Shown: positions 53,313 to 61,831 of the stretch, piece by piece
Numbering within the stretch: position 1 is the first letter of the stretch
How the letters are laid out: each line of letters starts with the position of its first letter
Assembly (NCBI GenBank): GCA_050294475.1
Contig: JBNKOE010000022.1
Location: 79,022-143,021, forward strand
Source of the DNA: Thalassobellus sp050294475
GTDB lineage: Bacteria > Bacteroidota > Bacteroidia > Flavobacteriales > Flavobacteriaceae
Direction: 5' to 3'
Length of the DNA stretch: 64,000 nucleotides
Program-made: the position numbers and the translations under genes
Notes under the pieces: model-generated
The model's database searches: none
Seen by the model: only the letters and a program-made list of their open reading frames with translations
What the model was told of the DNA's origin: nothing

Positions 53313-53364
53313 AATAAACTCAAATCTTGGAAGCTTTAGCGAATCAAGATTTTTTTAGTTTATT
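53313..53364 (+). other. Interrupted hairpin between SRP RNA and SDR gene
   Basis: AATAAACT-c-AAATCTTG is complementary to CAAGATTT-tttt-AGTTTATT around a 15-nt loop. It could be a second terminator for the SRP RNA or an element in the leader of the next gene. No poly-T follows the last arm. Confidence 0.35.
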
Positions 53365-53434
53365 GAACATTCTCATCAAGGAGGAAATCTCTTTATTATT
53401 ATTGTATTTTTAAAGAATTAAATTTCTAATTATT

Positions 53435-54238
53435 ATGTCTAAAGTTATTTTAATAACAGGTGGTTCTTCAGGTATAGGTAAATCTATAGGAGAGTTTTTA
53501 AGCGAAAAGGGTTTTAAAGTTTATGGAACTAGTAGAAATCCAGATAATTATCCAGAAAGCAAATTTCCTATTTTAGCTTTAGATGTAGCTAAAAATGATA
53601 CTATTTTAGAAACAGTAACTACTATAATAAAAGCAGAAGGACGTTTAGATGTTGTAGTAAATAATGCAGGAGCAGGTATTACTGGTCCTATTGAAGAAAT
53701 TCCTGAAAAAGAAATTAAAGCTAATTTTGAAACTAATTTTTTCGGTCCTATAAAAGTTATTAAAGCGGTATTGCCACAAATGCGTAAACAACAATCGGGC
53801 TTAATAATTAATATTACATCTATTGCTGGTTATATGGGCTTACCTTACAGAGGTGTTTACAGTGCAAGTAAAGGTGCTTTAGAACTTTTAACCGAAGCTT
53901 TTAGAATGGAATTAAAAGGTTTTAATATTAAAATGACAAATGTTGCACCTGGCGATTTTTCTACCAATATAGCTGCTGGCAGATACCATGCACCCTTATT
54001 AGCAGATTCTCCTTATAAAAAGCCTTATGGTGACACATTAGATCTTATGAATACTCATGTTGATAATGGAAGTGACCCTAAATTAATGGCTAAAGAAGTA
54101 TTTAAAATCATTAATACAAATAAACCAAAAGTACATTATAAAGTAGGGGAGTTTATGCAGAAATTTTCTATTGTTTTAAAACGAATTTTGCCAGACACCG
54201 TTTATGAAAAATTATTGATGAATCATTATAAGTTATAA
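53435..54238 (+). CDS. Short-chain dehydrogenase/reductase
   Basis: Classical SDR of 267 residues. The dinucleotide loop is TGGSSGIG at 8-15, NNAG is at 76-79, and the catalytic residues are Ser129, Tyr142 and Lys146 with the standard S-13-Y-4-K spacing. The TSRN after the second strand (Arg34) suggests an NADP(H) preference. Substrate unknown. It ends 3 nt from the convergent thioredoxin-fold gene with no terminator between them. Confidence 0.9.
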   Translation: MSKVILITGGSSGIGKSIGEFLSEKGFKVYGTSRNPDNYPESKFPILALDVAKNDTILETVTTIIKAEGRLDVVVNNAGAGITGPIEEIPEKEIKANFETNFFGPIKVIKAVLPQMRKQQSGLIINITSIAGYMGLPYRGVYSASKGALELLTEAFRMELKGFNIKMTNVAPGDFSTNIAAGRYHAPLLADSPYKKPYGDTLDLMNTHVDNGSDPKLMAKEVFKIINTNKPKVHYKVGEFMQKFSIVLKRILPDTVYEKLLMNHYKL

Positions 54239-54241
54239 AAC

Positions 54242-55669
54242 TTATTTATTTATCAATCCTAAAAGTTGTTCTTCAAAATTTATAGAAAACATATTAGTAT
54301 TACTATTTGCTATTTTTTTGTTTTCATCTACAAGAATAGTTTTAGTCATAGGATGAATTGCAAAAGTTTCAATTGAAGCTTCAGGATTTTTAAAGTGATA
54401 TTCATCACTACACGAAAAACGGTTTTCTTTTAAGAATTGTTTTGATTTTTTTATGTCGTAGTCATCAATGTTTATAGAAATGAACCTAACTTCAGGGTAT
54501 TTTCTCTTTAAATCATTAATTTTAATGTGATTATCTTTAAAATGATCGTAATACGTATGAGACCAAAAACTTATAACAGTTGGAGAATTAACAATACTCT
54601 TAATATTTAACTCATCATTTTTATAATTAACTACAGTAACGTTGGGAATTATAGATCCAATTTTCAAATTGTTTATTGAATTAGTAAAACGCGTTATCAT
54701 TTTTTTGCCTTTTTCATCTTTACTTTTATCTAAGTAGGCATTTAAAATAATATCATTGTTTTTTAAGTCTTTATTTCTTGAAATGTAGTTTATTGTAAAA
54801 TAGTAAAGCAAATCATCTTTTATATATGGATTGCTTATTAAGCTGTCTATAAGGTTTAACCTGTCTATATTATAGCATAAATCATTTCTTTTAAATTTAT
54901 TATCATTTTTATGATGATTAAAATGTTCTTGAAGTGCTAAATTGTTAAAACTAGATTTTAAAAAATTATTATAAATAAAATTATTGTCTTTTAGTAAGCT
55001 ATCATTGTAACTAACATTTTTTCTGTAGTTATAAAAATCTTTAGGTAACGATTTTAAAATGTCTTTTTTACTATCGCCTCGATGCCATAATGGGTAAACT
55101 TCTTTACCAAAGTAGTAGTTATATTCATTATTGGTTTTTACTATTTTTTCAAATAAGCTAGAAGGCTTATATTTTTTTAAAAAAGCCTTTAGTTTTTTAT
55201 TTTTTAGTAATGATAATGAATCTAATTTTTTTTGATACGTTTCTGGAGTAAGTTGGCAATATTGATAAATGTTTTTTTCAATTTTTTCGTTTTCTAAAAA
55301 ATCATTAATTAAATAGTTGTTTTTTTTAGCTCCTATACCTGTAAATACTAAAGACTCATCAAAATCTATGGTGTTTAATCTTAAAAGAATACTGTCATTT
55401 GGCTCTAAAAAGACTATTTGAATTTCGCCACCATGTTTAAAAGTATAAATGCCTTCTTTTAGGTTATTAATTTTATATATAAACCTGTTTCTTCCATCAA
55501 GTTTAATCGTATCTATAACTTTGTTAGATTTAGATAGTATGATTAGGTTATTATTAGGGTTAATAATTTCACCACCTAAATAGGCAATATTTCCTTCTGC
55601 GTTATTGGAATTATTTTTGCATCCAAAAAGCATTAGTGATGATATAATAACTGATATAAATAATTTCAT
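54242..55669 (-). CDS. Lipoprotein with thioredoxin-like fold lacking the CxxC
   Basis: Predicted lipoprotein of 475 residues (LFGC lipobox at about 14-17). The N-terminal third resembles the DUF4369-type beta domain found in front of TlpA-like thioredoxins ('GGEIINP.NN.IIL..S.KVIDTIKLDG.NRF'). The last 140 residues match a TlpA fold ('IPNVTVVNYKNDELNIKS', 'PTVISFWSHTYYDH', 'RFISINIDD', 'IHPMTKTILVDENKKI'). Where an active thioredoxin has WCxxC, this has SHTYYDH, with no Cys. It therefore should not exchange disulfides and may be a binding protein. Confidence 0.7.
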   Translation of the reverse strand: MKLFISVIISSLMLFGCKNNSNNAEGNIAYLGGEIINPNNNLIILSKSNKVIDTIKLDGRNRFIYKINNLKEGIYTFKHGGEIQIVFLEPNDSILLRLNTIDFDESLVFTGIGAKKNNYLINDFLENEKIEKNIYQYCQLTPETYQKKLDSLSLLKNKKLKAFLKKYKPSSLFEKIVKTNNEYNYYFGKEVYPLWHRGDSKKDILKSLPKDFYNYRKNVSYNDSLLKDNNFIYNNFLKSSFNNLALQEHFNHHKNDNKFKRNDLCYNIDRLNLIDSLISNPYIKDDLLYYFTINYISRNKDLKNNDIILNAYLDKSKDEKGKKMITRFTNSINNLKIGSIIPNVTVVNYKNDELNIKSIVNSPTVISFWSHTYYDHFKDNHIKINDLKRKYPEVRFISINIDDYDIKKSKQFLKENRFSCSDEYHFKNPEASIETFAIHPMTKTILVDENKKIANSNTNMFSINFEEQLLGLINK

Positions 55670-55823
55670 AAGTTTCTCTGAAAATAAGTACTAACAAAAA
55701 TATAGCTTGTATTTATAAACTCCTGTTAATGCGTTGTTAAATGTTTTATAACAAAAAACCTTATAGCAAGCGTAATTACAGAAAAATAGATAAACTATGT
55801 TTCGTCTTACCAATTGATTTTTC

Positions 55824-55831
55824 TACTTTTG
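55824..55831 (+). promoter_or_regulatory. Promoter -7 element (TACTTTTG) upstream of the ABC-F gene
   Basis: Exact TAnnTTTG. It would give a leader of about 105 nt before ATG 55943. A TTTC at about 55800 lies at the -33 distance. Confidence 0.5.
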
Positions 55832-55853
55832 CAAAAACTTTCAAAACAGATAT

Positions 55854-55889
55854 ATGTCAAGGAGTAAATCTTATTATATTGAAAGTTAG
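55854..55889 (+). CDS. Possible 11-residue leader peptide
   Basis: ATG 55854 encodes MSRSKSYYIES then TAG at 55887-55889, inside the ABC-F leader. Short leader ORFs precede some ribosome-associated ABC-F genes and control them by attenuation. Here nothing but position supports translation. Confidence 0.2.
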   Translation: MSRSKSYYIES

Positions 55890-55942
55890 CTAAGTCTTTA
55901 TTTATAAATTAAAAACATCTGAGTAAAATATAAAACAACCCT

Positions 55943-57562
55943 ATGTTATCAGTATCAAACCTTTCTGTTCAATTTGGTAAACGTGTACTTTTTGATGAAG
56001 TAAATACCACCTTTAATAATGGTAATTGCTACGGAATTATTGGCGCCAATGGTTCAGGAAAATCTACATTTTTAAAGATTATATCAGGGAAACAAGAACC
56101 AACTTCGGGTCATGTTTCATTAGAACCAGGTAAACGAATGTCTGTTCTAGAACAAGATCATAATTTATATGATGAGCATACCGTTTTAGAAACTATTTTA
56201 ATGGGAAACAAACCATTATTTGAAATTAAAACTCAAATTGATGCTCTTTATGCCGATTACTCTGATGAGAATGCCGATAAAATAGGAGAGTTACAGGTAC
56301 AATTTGAGGAAATGGATGGTTGGAATGCTGATAGTAATGCTGCTGCTATGTTATCTAATTTAGGTATTAAAGAAGAATTTCATTATTCTTTGATGGCCGA
56401 TTTAGACGGAAAACAAAAAGTACGTGTATTATTAGCCCAAGCTCTATTTGGAAATCCAGATGTGTTAATCATGGATGAGCCTACCAACGACTTAGATTAT
56501 GAAACTATTTCGTGGTTAGAAAACTTTTTAGCTAATTATGATAATTGTGTAATTGTTGTATCGCATGACAGACACTTTTTAGATGCTGTTTGTACACATA
56601 TTTCTGATATTGATTTTGGTAAAATAAATCATTATTCAGGTAACTATACGTTTTGGTATGAATCGTCTCAATTAGCTGCTAAACAACATGCTCAACAAAA
56701 TAAAAAAGCAGAAGAGAAAAAGAAAGAATTAGAAGAATTTATTCGTCGTTTTTCTGCTAACGTGGCAAAAAGTAAACAGGCTACTAGTAGAAAAAAGATG
56801 ATTGATAAACTTAATATCGCTGATATTAGAAGAACAAGTCGTCGTTATCCAGCTATTATTTTTGAACGAGAAAGAGAAGCTGGCGATCAAATTCTTAATA
56901 TTGAAGGTTTAAGTGCTTCTATTGATGGTGAAATATTGTTTAAAGATATTGATTTGAATTTAGTAAAAGGAGATAAAGTTGTGGTGTTTTCAAGAGATTC
57001 AAGAGCTACAACAGCATTTTATCAAATTTTAAATGATAAGGAAAAAGCTGATTCTGGTAAGTTTGCTTGGGGGGTAACTACAACACAATCGTATTTACCA
57101 TTAGATAACAGTGAATTTTTTGATAACGATTTAACACTAATTGATTGGTTACGCCAATGGGCACAAACAGAAGAAGAACGAGAAGAAGTTAATATTCGTG
57201 GCTTTTTAGGAAAAATGATTTTTAGTGGGGAAGAGGCATTTAAAAAATCTTCGGTACTTTCTGGAGGTGAAAAAGTTCGTTGTATGTTATCTCGTATGAT
57301 GATGACTAGAGCTAACGTTCTTCAGTTGGATGAACCAACAAACCATTTAGATTTAGAAAGTATAACAGCTTTTAATAATTCTTTAAAAAACTTCAAAGGA
57401 ACCATTTTGTTAACTACACACGATCATGAGTTTGCACAAACAGTTGGTAATAGAGTAGTGGAGTTAACGCCTAATGGTGTAATAGATAGATACACAACAT
57501 TTGATGAATACATGCAAGACAAGAAAATAAAAGAATTACGTGATAAAATGTATACTGTTTAA
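55943..57562 (+). CDS. ABC-F family ATPase, YbiT-like
   Basis: Protein of 539 residues with two ATP-binding cassettes and no membrane segments, so an ABC-F translation factor rather than a transporter. Cassette 1: Walker A GANGSGKST, signature region degenerate (LDGKQK for LSGGE), Walker B VLIMDEPTNDLD. An interdomain linker rich in Lys and Glu (about 245-300) follows. Cassette 2: Walker A region degenerate (VVFSRDSRATT), signature LSGGEKVR intact, Walker B VLQLDEPTNHLD. The losses are complementary: one composite site keeps both intact halves and the other loses both. YbiT-type members act at the ribosome. Confidence 0.9.
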   Translation: MLSVSNLSVQFGKRVLFDEVNTTFNNGNCYGIIGANGSGKSTFLKIISGKQEPTSGHVSLEPGKRMSVLEQDHNLYDEHTVLETILMGNKPLFEIKTQIDALYADYSDENADKIGELQVQFEEMDGWNADSNAAAMLSNLGIKEEFHYSLMADLDGKQKVRVLLAQALFGNPDVLIMDEPTNDLDYETISWLENFLANYDNCVIVVSHDRHFLDAVCTHISDIDFGKINHYSGNYTFWYESSQLAAKQHAQQNKKAEEKKKELEEFIRRFSANVAKSKQATSRKKMIDKLNIADIRRTSRRYPAIIFEREREAGDQILNIEGLSASIDGEILFKDIDLNLVKGDKVVVFSRDSRATTAFYQILNDKEKADSGKFAWGVTTTQSYLPLDNSEFFDNDLTLIDWLRQWAQTEEEREEVNIRGFLGKMIFSGEEAFKKSSVLSGGEKVRCMLSRMMMTRANVLQLDEPTNHLDLESITAFNNSLKNFKGTILLTTHDHEFAQTVGNRVVELTPNGVIDRYTTFDEYMQDKKIKELRDKMYTV

Positions 57563-57581
57563 AATTTAATTTTTTCACATA

Positions 57582-57622
57582 AAAAAAGACCTCACAGAAT
57601 ATAAATCTGTGAGGTCTTTTTG
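57582..57622. terminator. Bidirectional rho-independent terminator
   Basis: AAAAAGACCTCACAGA pairs with TCTGTGAGGTCTTTTT around a 7-nt loop, between the convergent ABC-F and DUF2007 genes. Confidence 0.9.
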
Positions 57623-57636
57623 TTTTTAGAATGTTT

Positions 57637-57873
57637 TTAGTTTTGTAATTCTAAATTAATACTATCCATAACCGATTTTGCTTTTTCATATTCATCTTTA
57701 TGAACATAAACTTGCTTAAAAACAGAATTAGAACTTCCAAATATAGGAAGTAAACCAGAATCTGTTTGATCTTTAAGAACAGGACTAATGTCTAGTTTTT
57801 CTAGTTCAGAAACTATGCGTTGTACAATTATAAATTCGCCAGTATAAATTTTAATATAATTTGAATCGTTCAT
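57637..57873 (-). CDS. DUF2007 domain protein
   Basis: Small protein of 78 residues with the DUF2007 pattern: 'IYTGEFIIVQRIVSELEKLDISPVLKDQ', a variable loop and 'VYVHKDEYEKAKSVM'. This ferredoxin-like fold is described as a putative signal-transducing domain without known ligand. It lies downstream of a separate pheT gene with a terminator between, so it is probably expressed on its own. Confidence 0.85.
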   Translation of the reverse strand: MNDSNYIKIYTGEFIIVQRIVSELEKLDISPVLKDQTDSGLLPIFGSSNSVFKQVYVHKDEYEKAKSVMDSINLELQN

Positions 57874-57925
57874 GATGTTGTGTATTTAAGTGTTTATTTA
57901 AATATACAACATTTTTAAATATAAA

Positions 57926-57948
57926 AAAAGCTGGTTTAACCAGCTTTT
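57926..57948 (-). terminator. Rho-independent terminator of pheT
   Basis: Palindrome AAAGCTGG-TTTA-CCAGCTTT followed on the minus strand by a run of T residues, about 20 nt after the pheT stop. Confidence 0.85.
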
Positions 57949-57968
57949 AACATATATATAAATTACAA

Positions 57969-60395
57969 TTATCTTAATTCTGCACCTAATTGTGTTTCAA
58001 AACTAGATTGTAATTTAGACATTATTTTATCTATTTGCTTGTCGTTAAGCGTTTTGTTTTCATCTTGTAATGTAAAACTAACGGCATAACTCTTTTTACC
58101 TTTTGGTAAGTTTTTACCTTGATAGACATCAAATAAATTAACACTTTTAAGCAATTGTTTTTCACTTTGCTTTGCTAATTTATAAATAGACTCAAAAGAT
58201 ACATTATCATCTAAAAGTAAAGCAAAATCACGTTTCACTGCTGGATATTTAGCAATGGTTTTAAATGTAATTTTGTTTCTTTTTACAATTTCTAAAATAG
58301 CATCCCAATTAAAGTCTGCAAATAATACTTCTTGAGAAATATCAAAATGTTTTAGAACTGGCATTTTAATAATACCAAAGTCAACTAATTTTAATTTACC
58401 TTGGTAGAAACCTAAACCTTCGCTAAATAAATCGTTTTCTGTTGGAAGTTCATTAAATCTTGAAATACCTAAACGCTCTAATATGGTTGTAATATTTCCT
58501 TTTAAATAAAAGAAATCACTTTTTTTAGATGGCGATGACCAATTTTCTTGTAATTGATTTCCTGTAATGAATAGCCCTAAATGCTTAAACTCTTCACGTT
58601 TATTAGTATAACCATGATATGTTTTTCCGAATTCAAATAGCTTTAAATCGCTTCGTTTTCGGTTAATGTTAAATGATAAAGCTTCCAATCCTGAAAACAG
58701 TAAAGATTGTCTTAAAACAGATAAATCATTACTTAAAGGATTTAGCATAGAAATATTATGCTCGTCTTTTAATTGCTCGCTTAAAGCTGCATAATTAGGT
58801 GTTGTTAACGAATTTGAAAGAATTTCAAAAAATCCTTGAGAAACTAATTGATTCCCAATAATATTTTGAATTTTATAATCTTCAAAACGAGAAGTAGTAG
58901 AAATAGAAGCATTTAATTTCTCGGTAGTTTTGATATTGTTATACCCGTAAACGCGTAAAATTTCTTCAATAACATCGGCTTCTCTGTTTACGTCATTACG
59001 AAAAGCAGGAACAGTTAAACCTAACCCAGTTTCTGTAACATTATTAACTTTTATATCTAACGAAGTTAATATTTGTTTGATAGTTTCCTTTGGGATTTCT
59101 TCTCCAATGAGTTTTTCTGCATTTTCAAAACTAAGACGCACTTCAAAGTCTTTTATTTTATTAGGATAGAAATCAACAATATCACTTGTAATTTCGCCAC
59201 CAGCAAGCTCTTGAATTAAAAGAGTAGCACGTTTTAAAGCATATTCGGTAACATTAGGATCAATACCACGTTCAAATCTAAAAGAAGCATCTGTATTTAA
59301 TCCGTGACGTTTAGCCGATTTTCTAATACTTACAGGATTAAAATAAGCACTTTCTAAAAAGATACTTGTAGTAGTTTCGCTAACTCCAGAATGCATACCA
59401 CCAAAAACTCCAGCAATACACATTGGTTTTTCTTCGTCGCAAATCATTAAATCATCTTCATGTAATTCACGCTCTACACCATCTAAAGTCACAAATTTTG
59501 TACCTGCTTCTAAAGTTTTAACTTCAATTTTATTTCCTGAAATTTTTGCAGCATCAAAAGCATGTAATGGTTGTCCTAAATCATGCAATACATAATTGGT
59601 AGCATCAACAATATTGTTTATAGGGCTTAAACCAATAGCTTTTAAACGGTGTTGTAACCAAGCAGGAGATTCTTTTACTTTTAAACCAGAAATAGTAACG
59701 CCACAATAACGTGGTGCTAAATCTTTGTTTTTTACATCAACATCAATTTTTAAAATGCGACTATCAACATGAAACGCACTGACTGATGGTGTAATAAATT
59801 CTAAATTAACATCTTTTTGTACCAAACCAGCTTTTAAATCGCGTGCTGTACCAAGATGACTCATGGCATCAGCTCTGTTGGGTGTTAAGCCAATTTCAAA
59901 AACTTGATCGTTTTCAATATCAAAAATATCGGCAGCAGGTGTACCTACTTTTAAAGAGTCGTCTAAAACTAAAATACCATCATGAGATTTTCCTAAACCC
60001 AATTCATCTTCGGCGCAAATCATACCGTGGCTTTCTTCACCTCTAATTTTACCTTTCTTAATAGTCCAAGCTTCTCCTTCTTCTGTATATAAAGTTGTTC
60101 CTATGGTTGCCACAGGTACTTTTTGTCCAGCAGCTACATTAGGTGCGCCACAAACAATTTGTACAGGTGCATCTAAACCAATATTTACAGTTGTTACTTT
60201 TAGTTTATCGGCGTTTGAATGTTTTGTGCAAGTTAAAACTTCGCCAACTACAACACCTTCTAATCCGCCTTTTACAGATTGATAGGTTTCAATACCTTCA
60301 ACTTCTAGTCCTAAATCTGTAAGTAGTTCACTGGTTTGTTCTGGTGTCCAATCTATTTTAATAAATTGTTTTAACCAATTATATGAAATCTTCAT
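57969..60395 (-). CDS. pheT: Phenylalanine-tRNA ligase beta subunit
   Basis: Protein of 808 residues, full family length. An N-terminal EMAP/OB tRNA-binding domain (about 40-150, 'VVVGEVL.C..HSNADKLKVT.VN'), B3/B4 editing domain, B5 domain (about 400-475), catalytic-like core and C-terminal anticodon-binding FDX-ACB domain ('KYPAVKRDFALLLDD.VSFESI') are all seen. It forms the alpha2-beta2 enzyme that charges tRNA-Phe. The alpha subunit is not in the window, which is common in Bacteroidota. A perfect promoter precedes it. Confidence 0.97.
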   Translation of the reverse strand: MKISYNWLKQFIKIDWTPEQTSELLTDLGLEVEGIETYQSVKGGLEGVVVGEVLTCTKHSNADKLKVTTVNIGLDAPVQIVCGAPNVAAGQKVPVATIGTTLYTEEGEAWTIKKGKIRGEESHGMICAEDELGLGKSHDGILVLDDSLKVGTPAADIFDIENDQVFEIGLTPNRADAMSHLGTARDLKAGLVQKDVNLEFITPSVSAFHVDSRILKIDVDVKNKDLAPRYCGVTISGLKVKESPAWLQHRLKAIGLSPINNIVDATNYVLHDLGQPLHAFDAAKISGNKIEVKTLEAGTKFVTLDGVERELHEDDLMICDEEKPMCIAGVFGGMHSGVSETTTSIFLESAYFNPVSIRKSAKRHGLNTDASFRFERGIDPNVTEYALKRATLLIQELAGGEITSDIVDFYPNKIKDFEVRLSFENAEKLIGEEIPKETIKQILTSLDIKVNNVTETGLGLTVPAFRNDVNREADVIEEILRVYGYNNIKTTEKLNASISTTSRFEDYKIQNIIGNQLVSQGFFEILSNSLTTPNYAALSEQLKDEHNISMLNPLSNDLSVLRQSLLFSGLEALSFNINRKRSDLKLFEFGKTYHGYTNKREEFKHLGLFITGNQLQENWSSPSKKSDFFYLKGNITTILERLGISRFNELPTENDLFSEGLGFYQGKLKLVDFGIIKMPVLKHFDISQEVLFADFNWDAILEIVKRNKITFKTIAKYPAVKRDFALLLDDNVSFESIYKLAKQSEKQLLKSVNLFDVYQGKNLPKGKKSYAVSFTLQDENKTLNDKQIDKIMSKLQSSFETQLGAELR

Positions 60396-60418
60396 AAATC
60401 ATTATCGTATTAAGCATG

Positions 60419-60449
60419 CAAAGATAAAATATTGCTGCTAGCATTCAAA
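60419..60449 (-). promoter_or_regulatory. Promoter of pheT
   Basis: On the minus strand: TTTG (60446-60449), 19-nt spacer, TATCTTTG (60419-60426). It is the best promoter match in the window and about 24 nt before the ATG. Confidence 0.85.
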
Positions 60450-60624
60450 CAAAGCTTTATATTTTGTGAGTTTAAAAGAAAATAAATATTTAAATACCTT
60501 TTGGTGAGTGAAATTTGGCTTTTTTGTTTGAAAAACTGTAGGTGTTTGCTTAACGGTCTCATTAAGCACTTCAAATAAGACCTTTAACCTCCTTCAATTT
60601 TTTAATAAGAAAAAGGCTTCCCGA

Positions 60625-60653
60625 AAAAACAAAAGCCCCTAAAAAAGGAGCTT
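60625..60653 (-). terminator. Rho-independent terminator at the end of the accessory array
   Basis: AAGCTCCT pairs with AGGGGCTT (one G-T) on the minus strand, followed by TTGTTTTTT. It insulates pheT from the array upstream. Confidence 0.6.
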
Positions 60654-60683
60654 ATGAATTAAGATTTATGTTTTTAGAGCTTT

Positions 60684-60707
60684 GTGCAACGATTACCGGT
60701 GTTACAA
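60684..60707 (-). repeat. Partial cassette-type repeat (E0)
   Basis: On the minus strand: TTGTAAC-accggtaatc-GTTGCAC. The first arm and the ACCGG that follows resemble the start of repeat E1 (GCACAAC-ACCGG), and the first arm is the exact complement of the last arm of E1 (GTTACAA). It begins 8 nt after the stop of the remnant at 60715. Probably a shortened site. Confidence 0.4.
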
Positions 60708-60714
60708 ACAGTTT

Positions 60715-60815
60715 TTATTCCAGTAAATTTGTTAATGGTTCAGTAAAATTTCCAGAAACTATATTTTGGTTATTTGTATAAGAAAATGTAATTGTGTAAG
60801 TGTCGTTGTTATTTA
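60715..60815 (-). pseudogene. Remnant of a gene after repeat E1
   Basis: The minus strand is open for about 33 codons of ordinary coding appearance ('NNDTYTITFSYTNNQNIV' and onwards to TNLLE and TAA at 60715-60717). Upstream the frame runs into repeat E1, and the only ATG in frame (60924) lies on the far side of it within the end of the UPF0158 gene. The 5' part of the gene is therefore missing. Confidence 0.4.
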
Positions 60816-60910
60816 TTGTAACGGGTTTGGCTATGGTTTTGTTGCGAAAAAATCCGCTAGGATTTTCCGCAAGGAAAGTTAGAAGCAAAGAACTATAGCC
60901 GGTGTTGTGC
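60816..60910 (-). repeat. attC-like imperfect palindrome E1
   Basis: On the minus strand the element runs from GCACAAC (60904-60910) to GTTACAA (60816-60822), about 95 nt. Inner arms GGCTAT/ATAGCC pair, as do TTGCGGAAAATCC/GGATTTTTTCGCAA with two mismatches. The TAG in its CTATAG is the stop codon of the UPF0158 gene. It follows that gene in the same orientation, as attC follows a cassette gene. Confidence 0.6.
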
Positions 60911-61339
60911 GCTGGATTTTCCACGGTTTAATTGATTTTCTACTATTTTTTCTAGTTTACTTTGCTTAAAATCAAACCAATTTTGTCTAAAATTTGAATG
61001 GTCTATTCTATTTTTAAAATTCTGAAATGGTTTTTTATTAGCTAATACGTTTTCTAATTCCGCTTGAAGTTTTATGTCAGGCAATTGCTCAACAAAAAGT
61101 TCCATTATTTTAAAACTCTCAAAACTTTGTAAAACTTCAATTTTTACAAAATCCGCTTGATGTTTCTTTACTTTTTCTAAATCATCTTGAAAAGCCTCTT
61201 TAAAATCATCTTCGTCTGCTATATGAGAAACGTTTGGTATTGTTACAATTTCATTAGTTTTAGAATTGTAATAGCAATCAAATCCGCAATCCAATTCTTG
61301 CGCAATTTCTTTAATTATATTTTGTCTAGAATTATCCAA
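60893..61339 (-). CDS. UPF0158 family protein
   Basis: Protein of 148 residues with the UPF0158 (PF03682) pattern: 'EIAQELDCGFDCYYNSKTNEIVTIP', 'FVKIE.LQSFESFKIMELFVEQL', 'LANKKPFQNFKNRID', 'RQNWFDFK'. Function unknown. The start is a TTG at 61339 that overlaps the DUF3024 stop by 8 nt, so coupled translation is likely. The last codons (AQHRL, TAG) lie inside repeat E1. The MarR-like gene ends in the same way (VQQRL, TAG) inside E3. Confidence 0.8.
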   Translation of the reverse strand: MDNSRQNIIKEIAQELDCGFDCYYNSKTNEIVTIPNVSHIADEDDFKEAFQDDLEKVKKHQADFVKIEVLQSFESFKIMELFVEQLPDIKLQAELENVLANKKPFQNFKNRIDHSNFRQNWFDFKQSKLEKIVENQLNRGKSSAQHRL

Positions 61340-61676
61340 AAAAACAAGCGTGTTTATCTTCTTTTATAATCTCTATAATTTTATCTAAATAAGTAGATTC
61401 GGGAAACGGTTCGTAAATCTCCCATTTTCCACTTGCTCGCATCCAATATAAATTCCATTCTTTTTTTGATTTGTAATAACGGATTTTGGCAAAATCAAAT
61501 TGTTTTTTCTTTTTTGAGTTTTGCCAATCAGGTCGAATTTTAAATAGAATTATAACTTTTCCATCATATGAATATCCAATATCAATTTGTTCTCTAATTT
61601 CAAGATTTTCAGGTCGTAATGATTCCACGTAATTTTTAATTGTAGATTCATTTATGTCAATCGTTCTGGTTTTCAT
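61332..61676 (-). CDS. DUF3024 domain protein
   Basis: Protein of 114 residues that fits DUF3024: 'I..YVESLRPENLEIREQIDIGYSYDGKVIILFKIRP.W', 'AKIRYYKSKKEWNLYWMRASGKWEIYEPFPES', 'IKEDKHACFFG' (given as separate key stretches). Function unknown. It starts 29 nt after repeat E2 and overlaps the UPF0158 gene by 8 nt, forming a two-gene unit bounded by E2 and E1. Confidence 0.8.
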   Translation of the reverse strand: MKTRTIDINESTIKNYVESLRPENLEIREQIDIGYSYDGKVIILFKIRPDWQNSKKKKQFDFAKIRYYKSKKEWNLYWMRASGKWEIYEPFPESTYLDKIIEIIKEDKHACFFG

Positions 61677-61704
61677 TTAGTTGCGGTTTTTTTTCAACGG
61701 TTTC

Positions 61705-61814
61705 GTATAACCGTCAGTTATGGGTTTATATGTTTTACTTTTTGGTTAAGCACTAACGTTAGCAATTCCGAGTGGATTCGGACGTAGTCGAATCCGTCAT
61801 AATTGAGGTTATAT
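61705..61814 (-). repeat. attC-like imperfect palindrome E2
   Basis: On the minus strand it starts ATATAAC (61808-61814) and ends GTTATAC (61705-61711), 110 nt. The arms ATATAACC-t-CAATTATG and CATAACTG-ac-GGTTATAC pair with bulges, and a GGATTCGGAC/GTCGAATCC hairpin lies inside. It starts 17 nt after the TAA of the frameshifted exported gene, in the same orientation. Confidence 0.6.
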
Positions 61815-61831
61815 ATTATTGTGGGTAGTTT

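Larger units (their letters stand above)
60396..60714. other. Intergenic region between pheT and the accessory array
   Basis: About 319 nt. The right part of the pheT promoter (60419-60449) lies at the left. A GCTTAA/TTAAGC hairpin sits near 60548-60567, a rho-independent terminator on the minus strand at 60625-60653, and a half-site resembling the cassette repeats at 60684-60707. No coding sequence seen. Confidence 0.5.

Noticed and set aside
60715..60924. A 69-residue protein starting at 60924
   Set aside because: Its first 35 residues are a translation of repeat E1. Only the last part looks coding, so I list it as a remnant.
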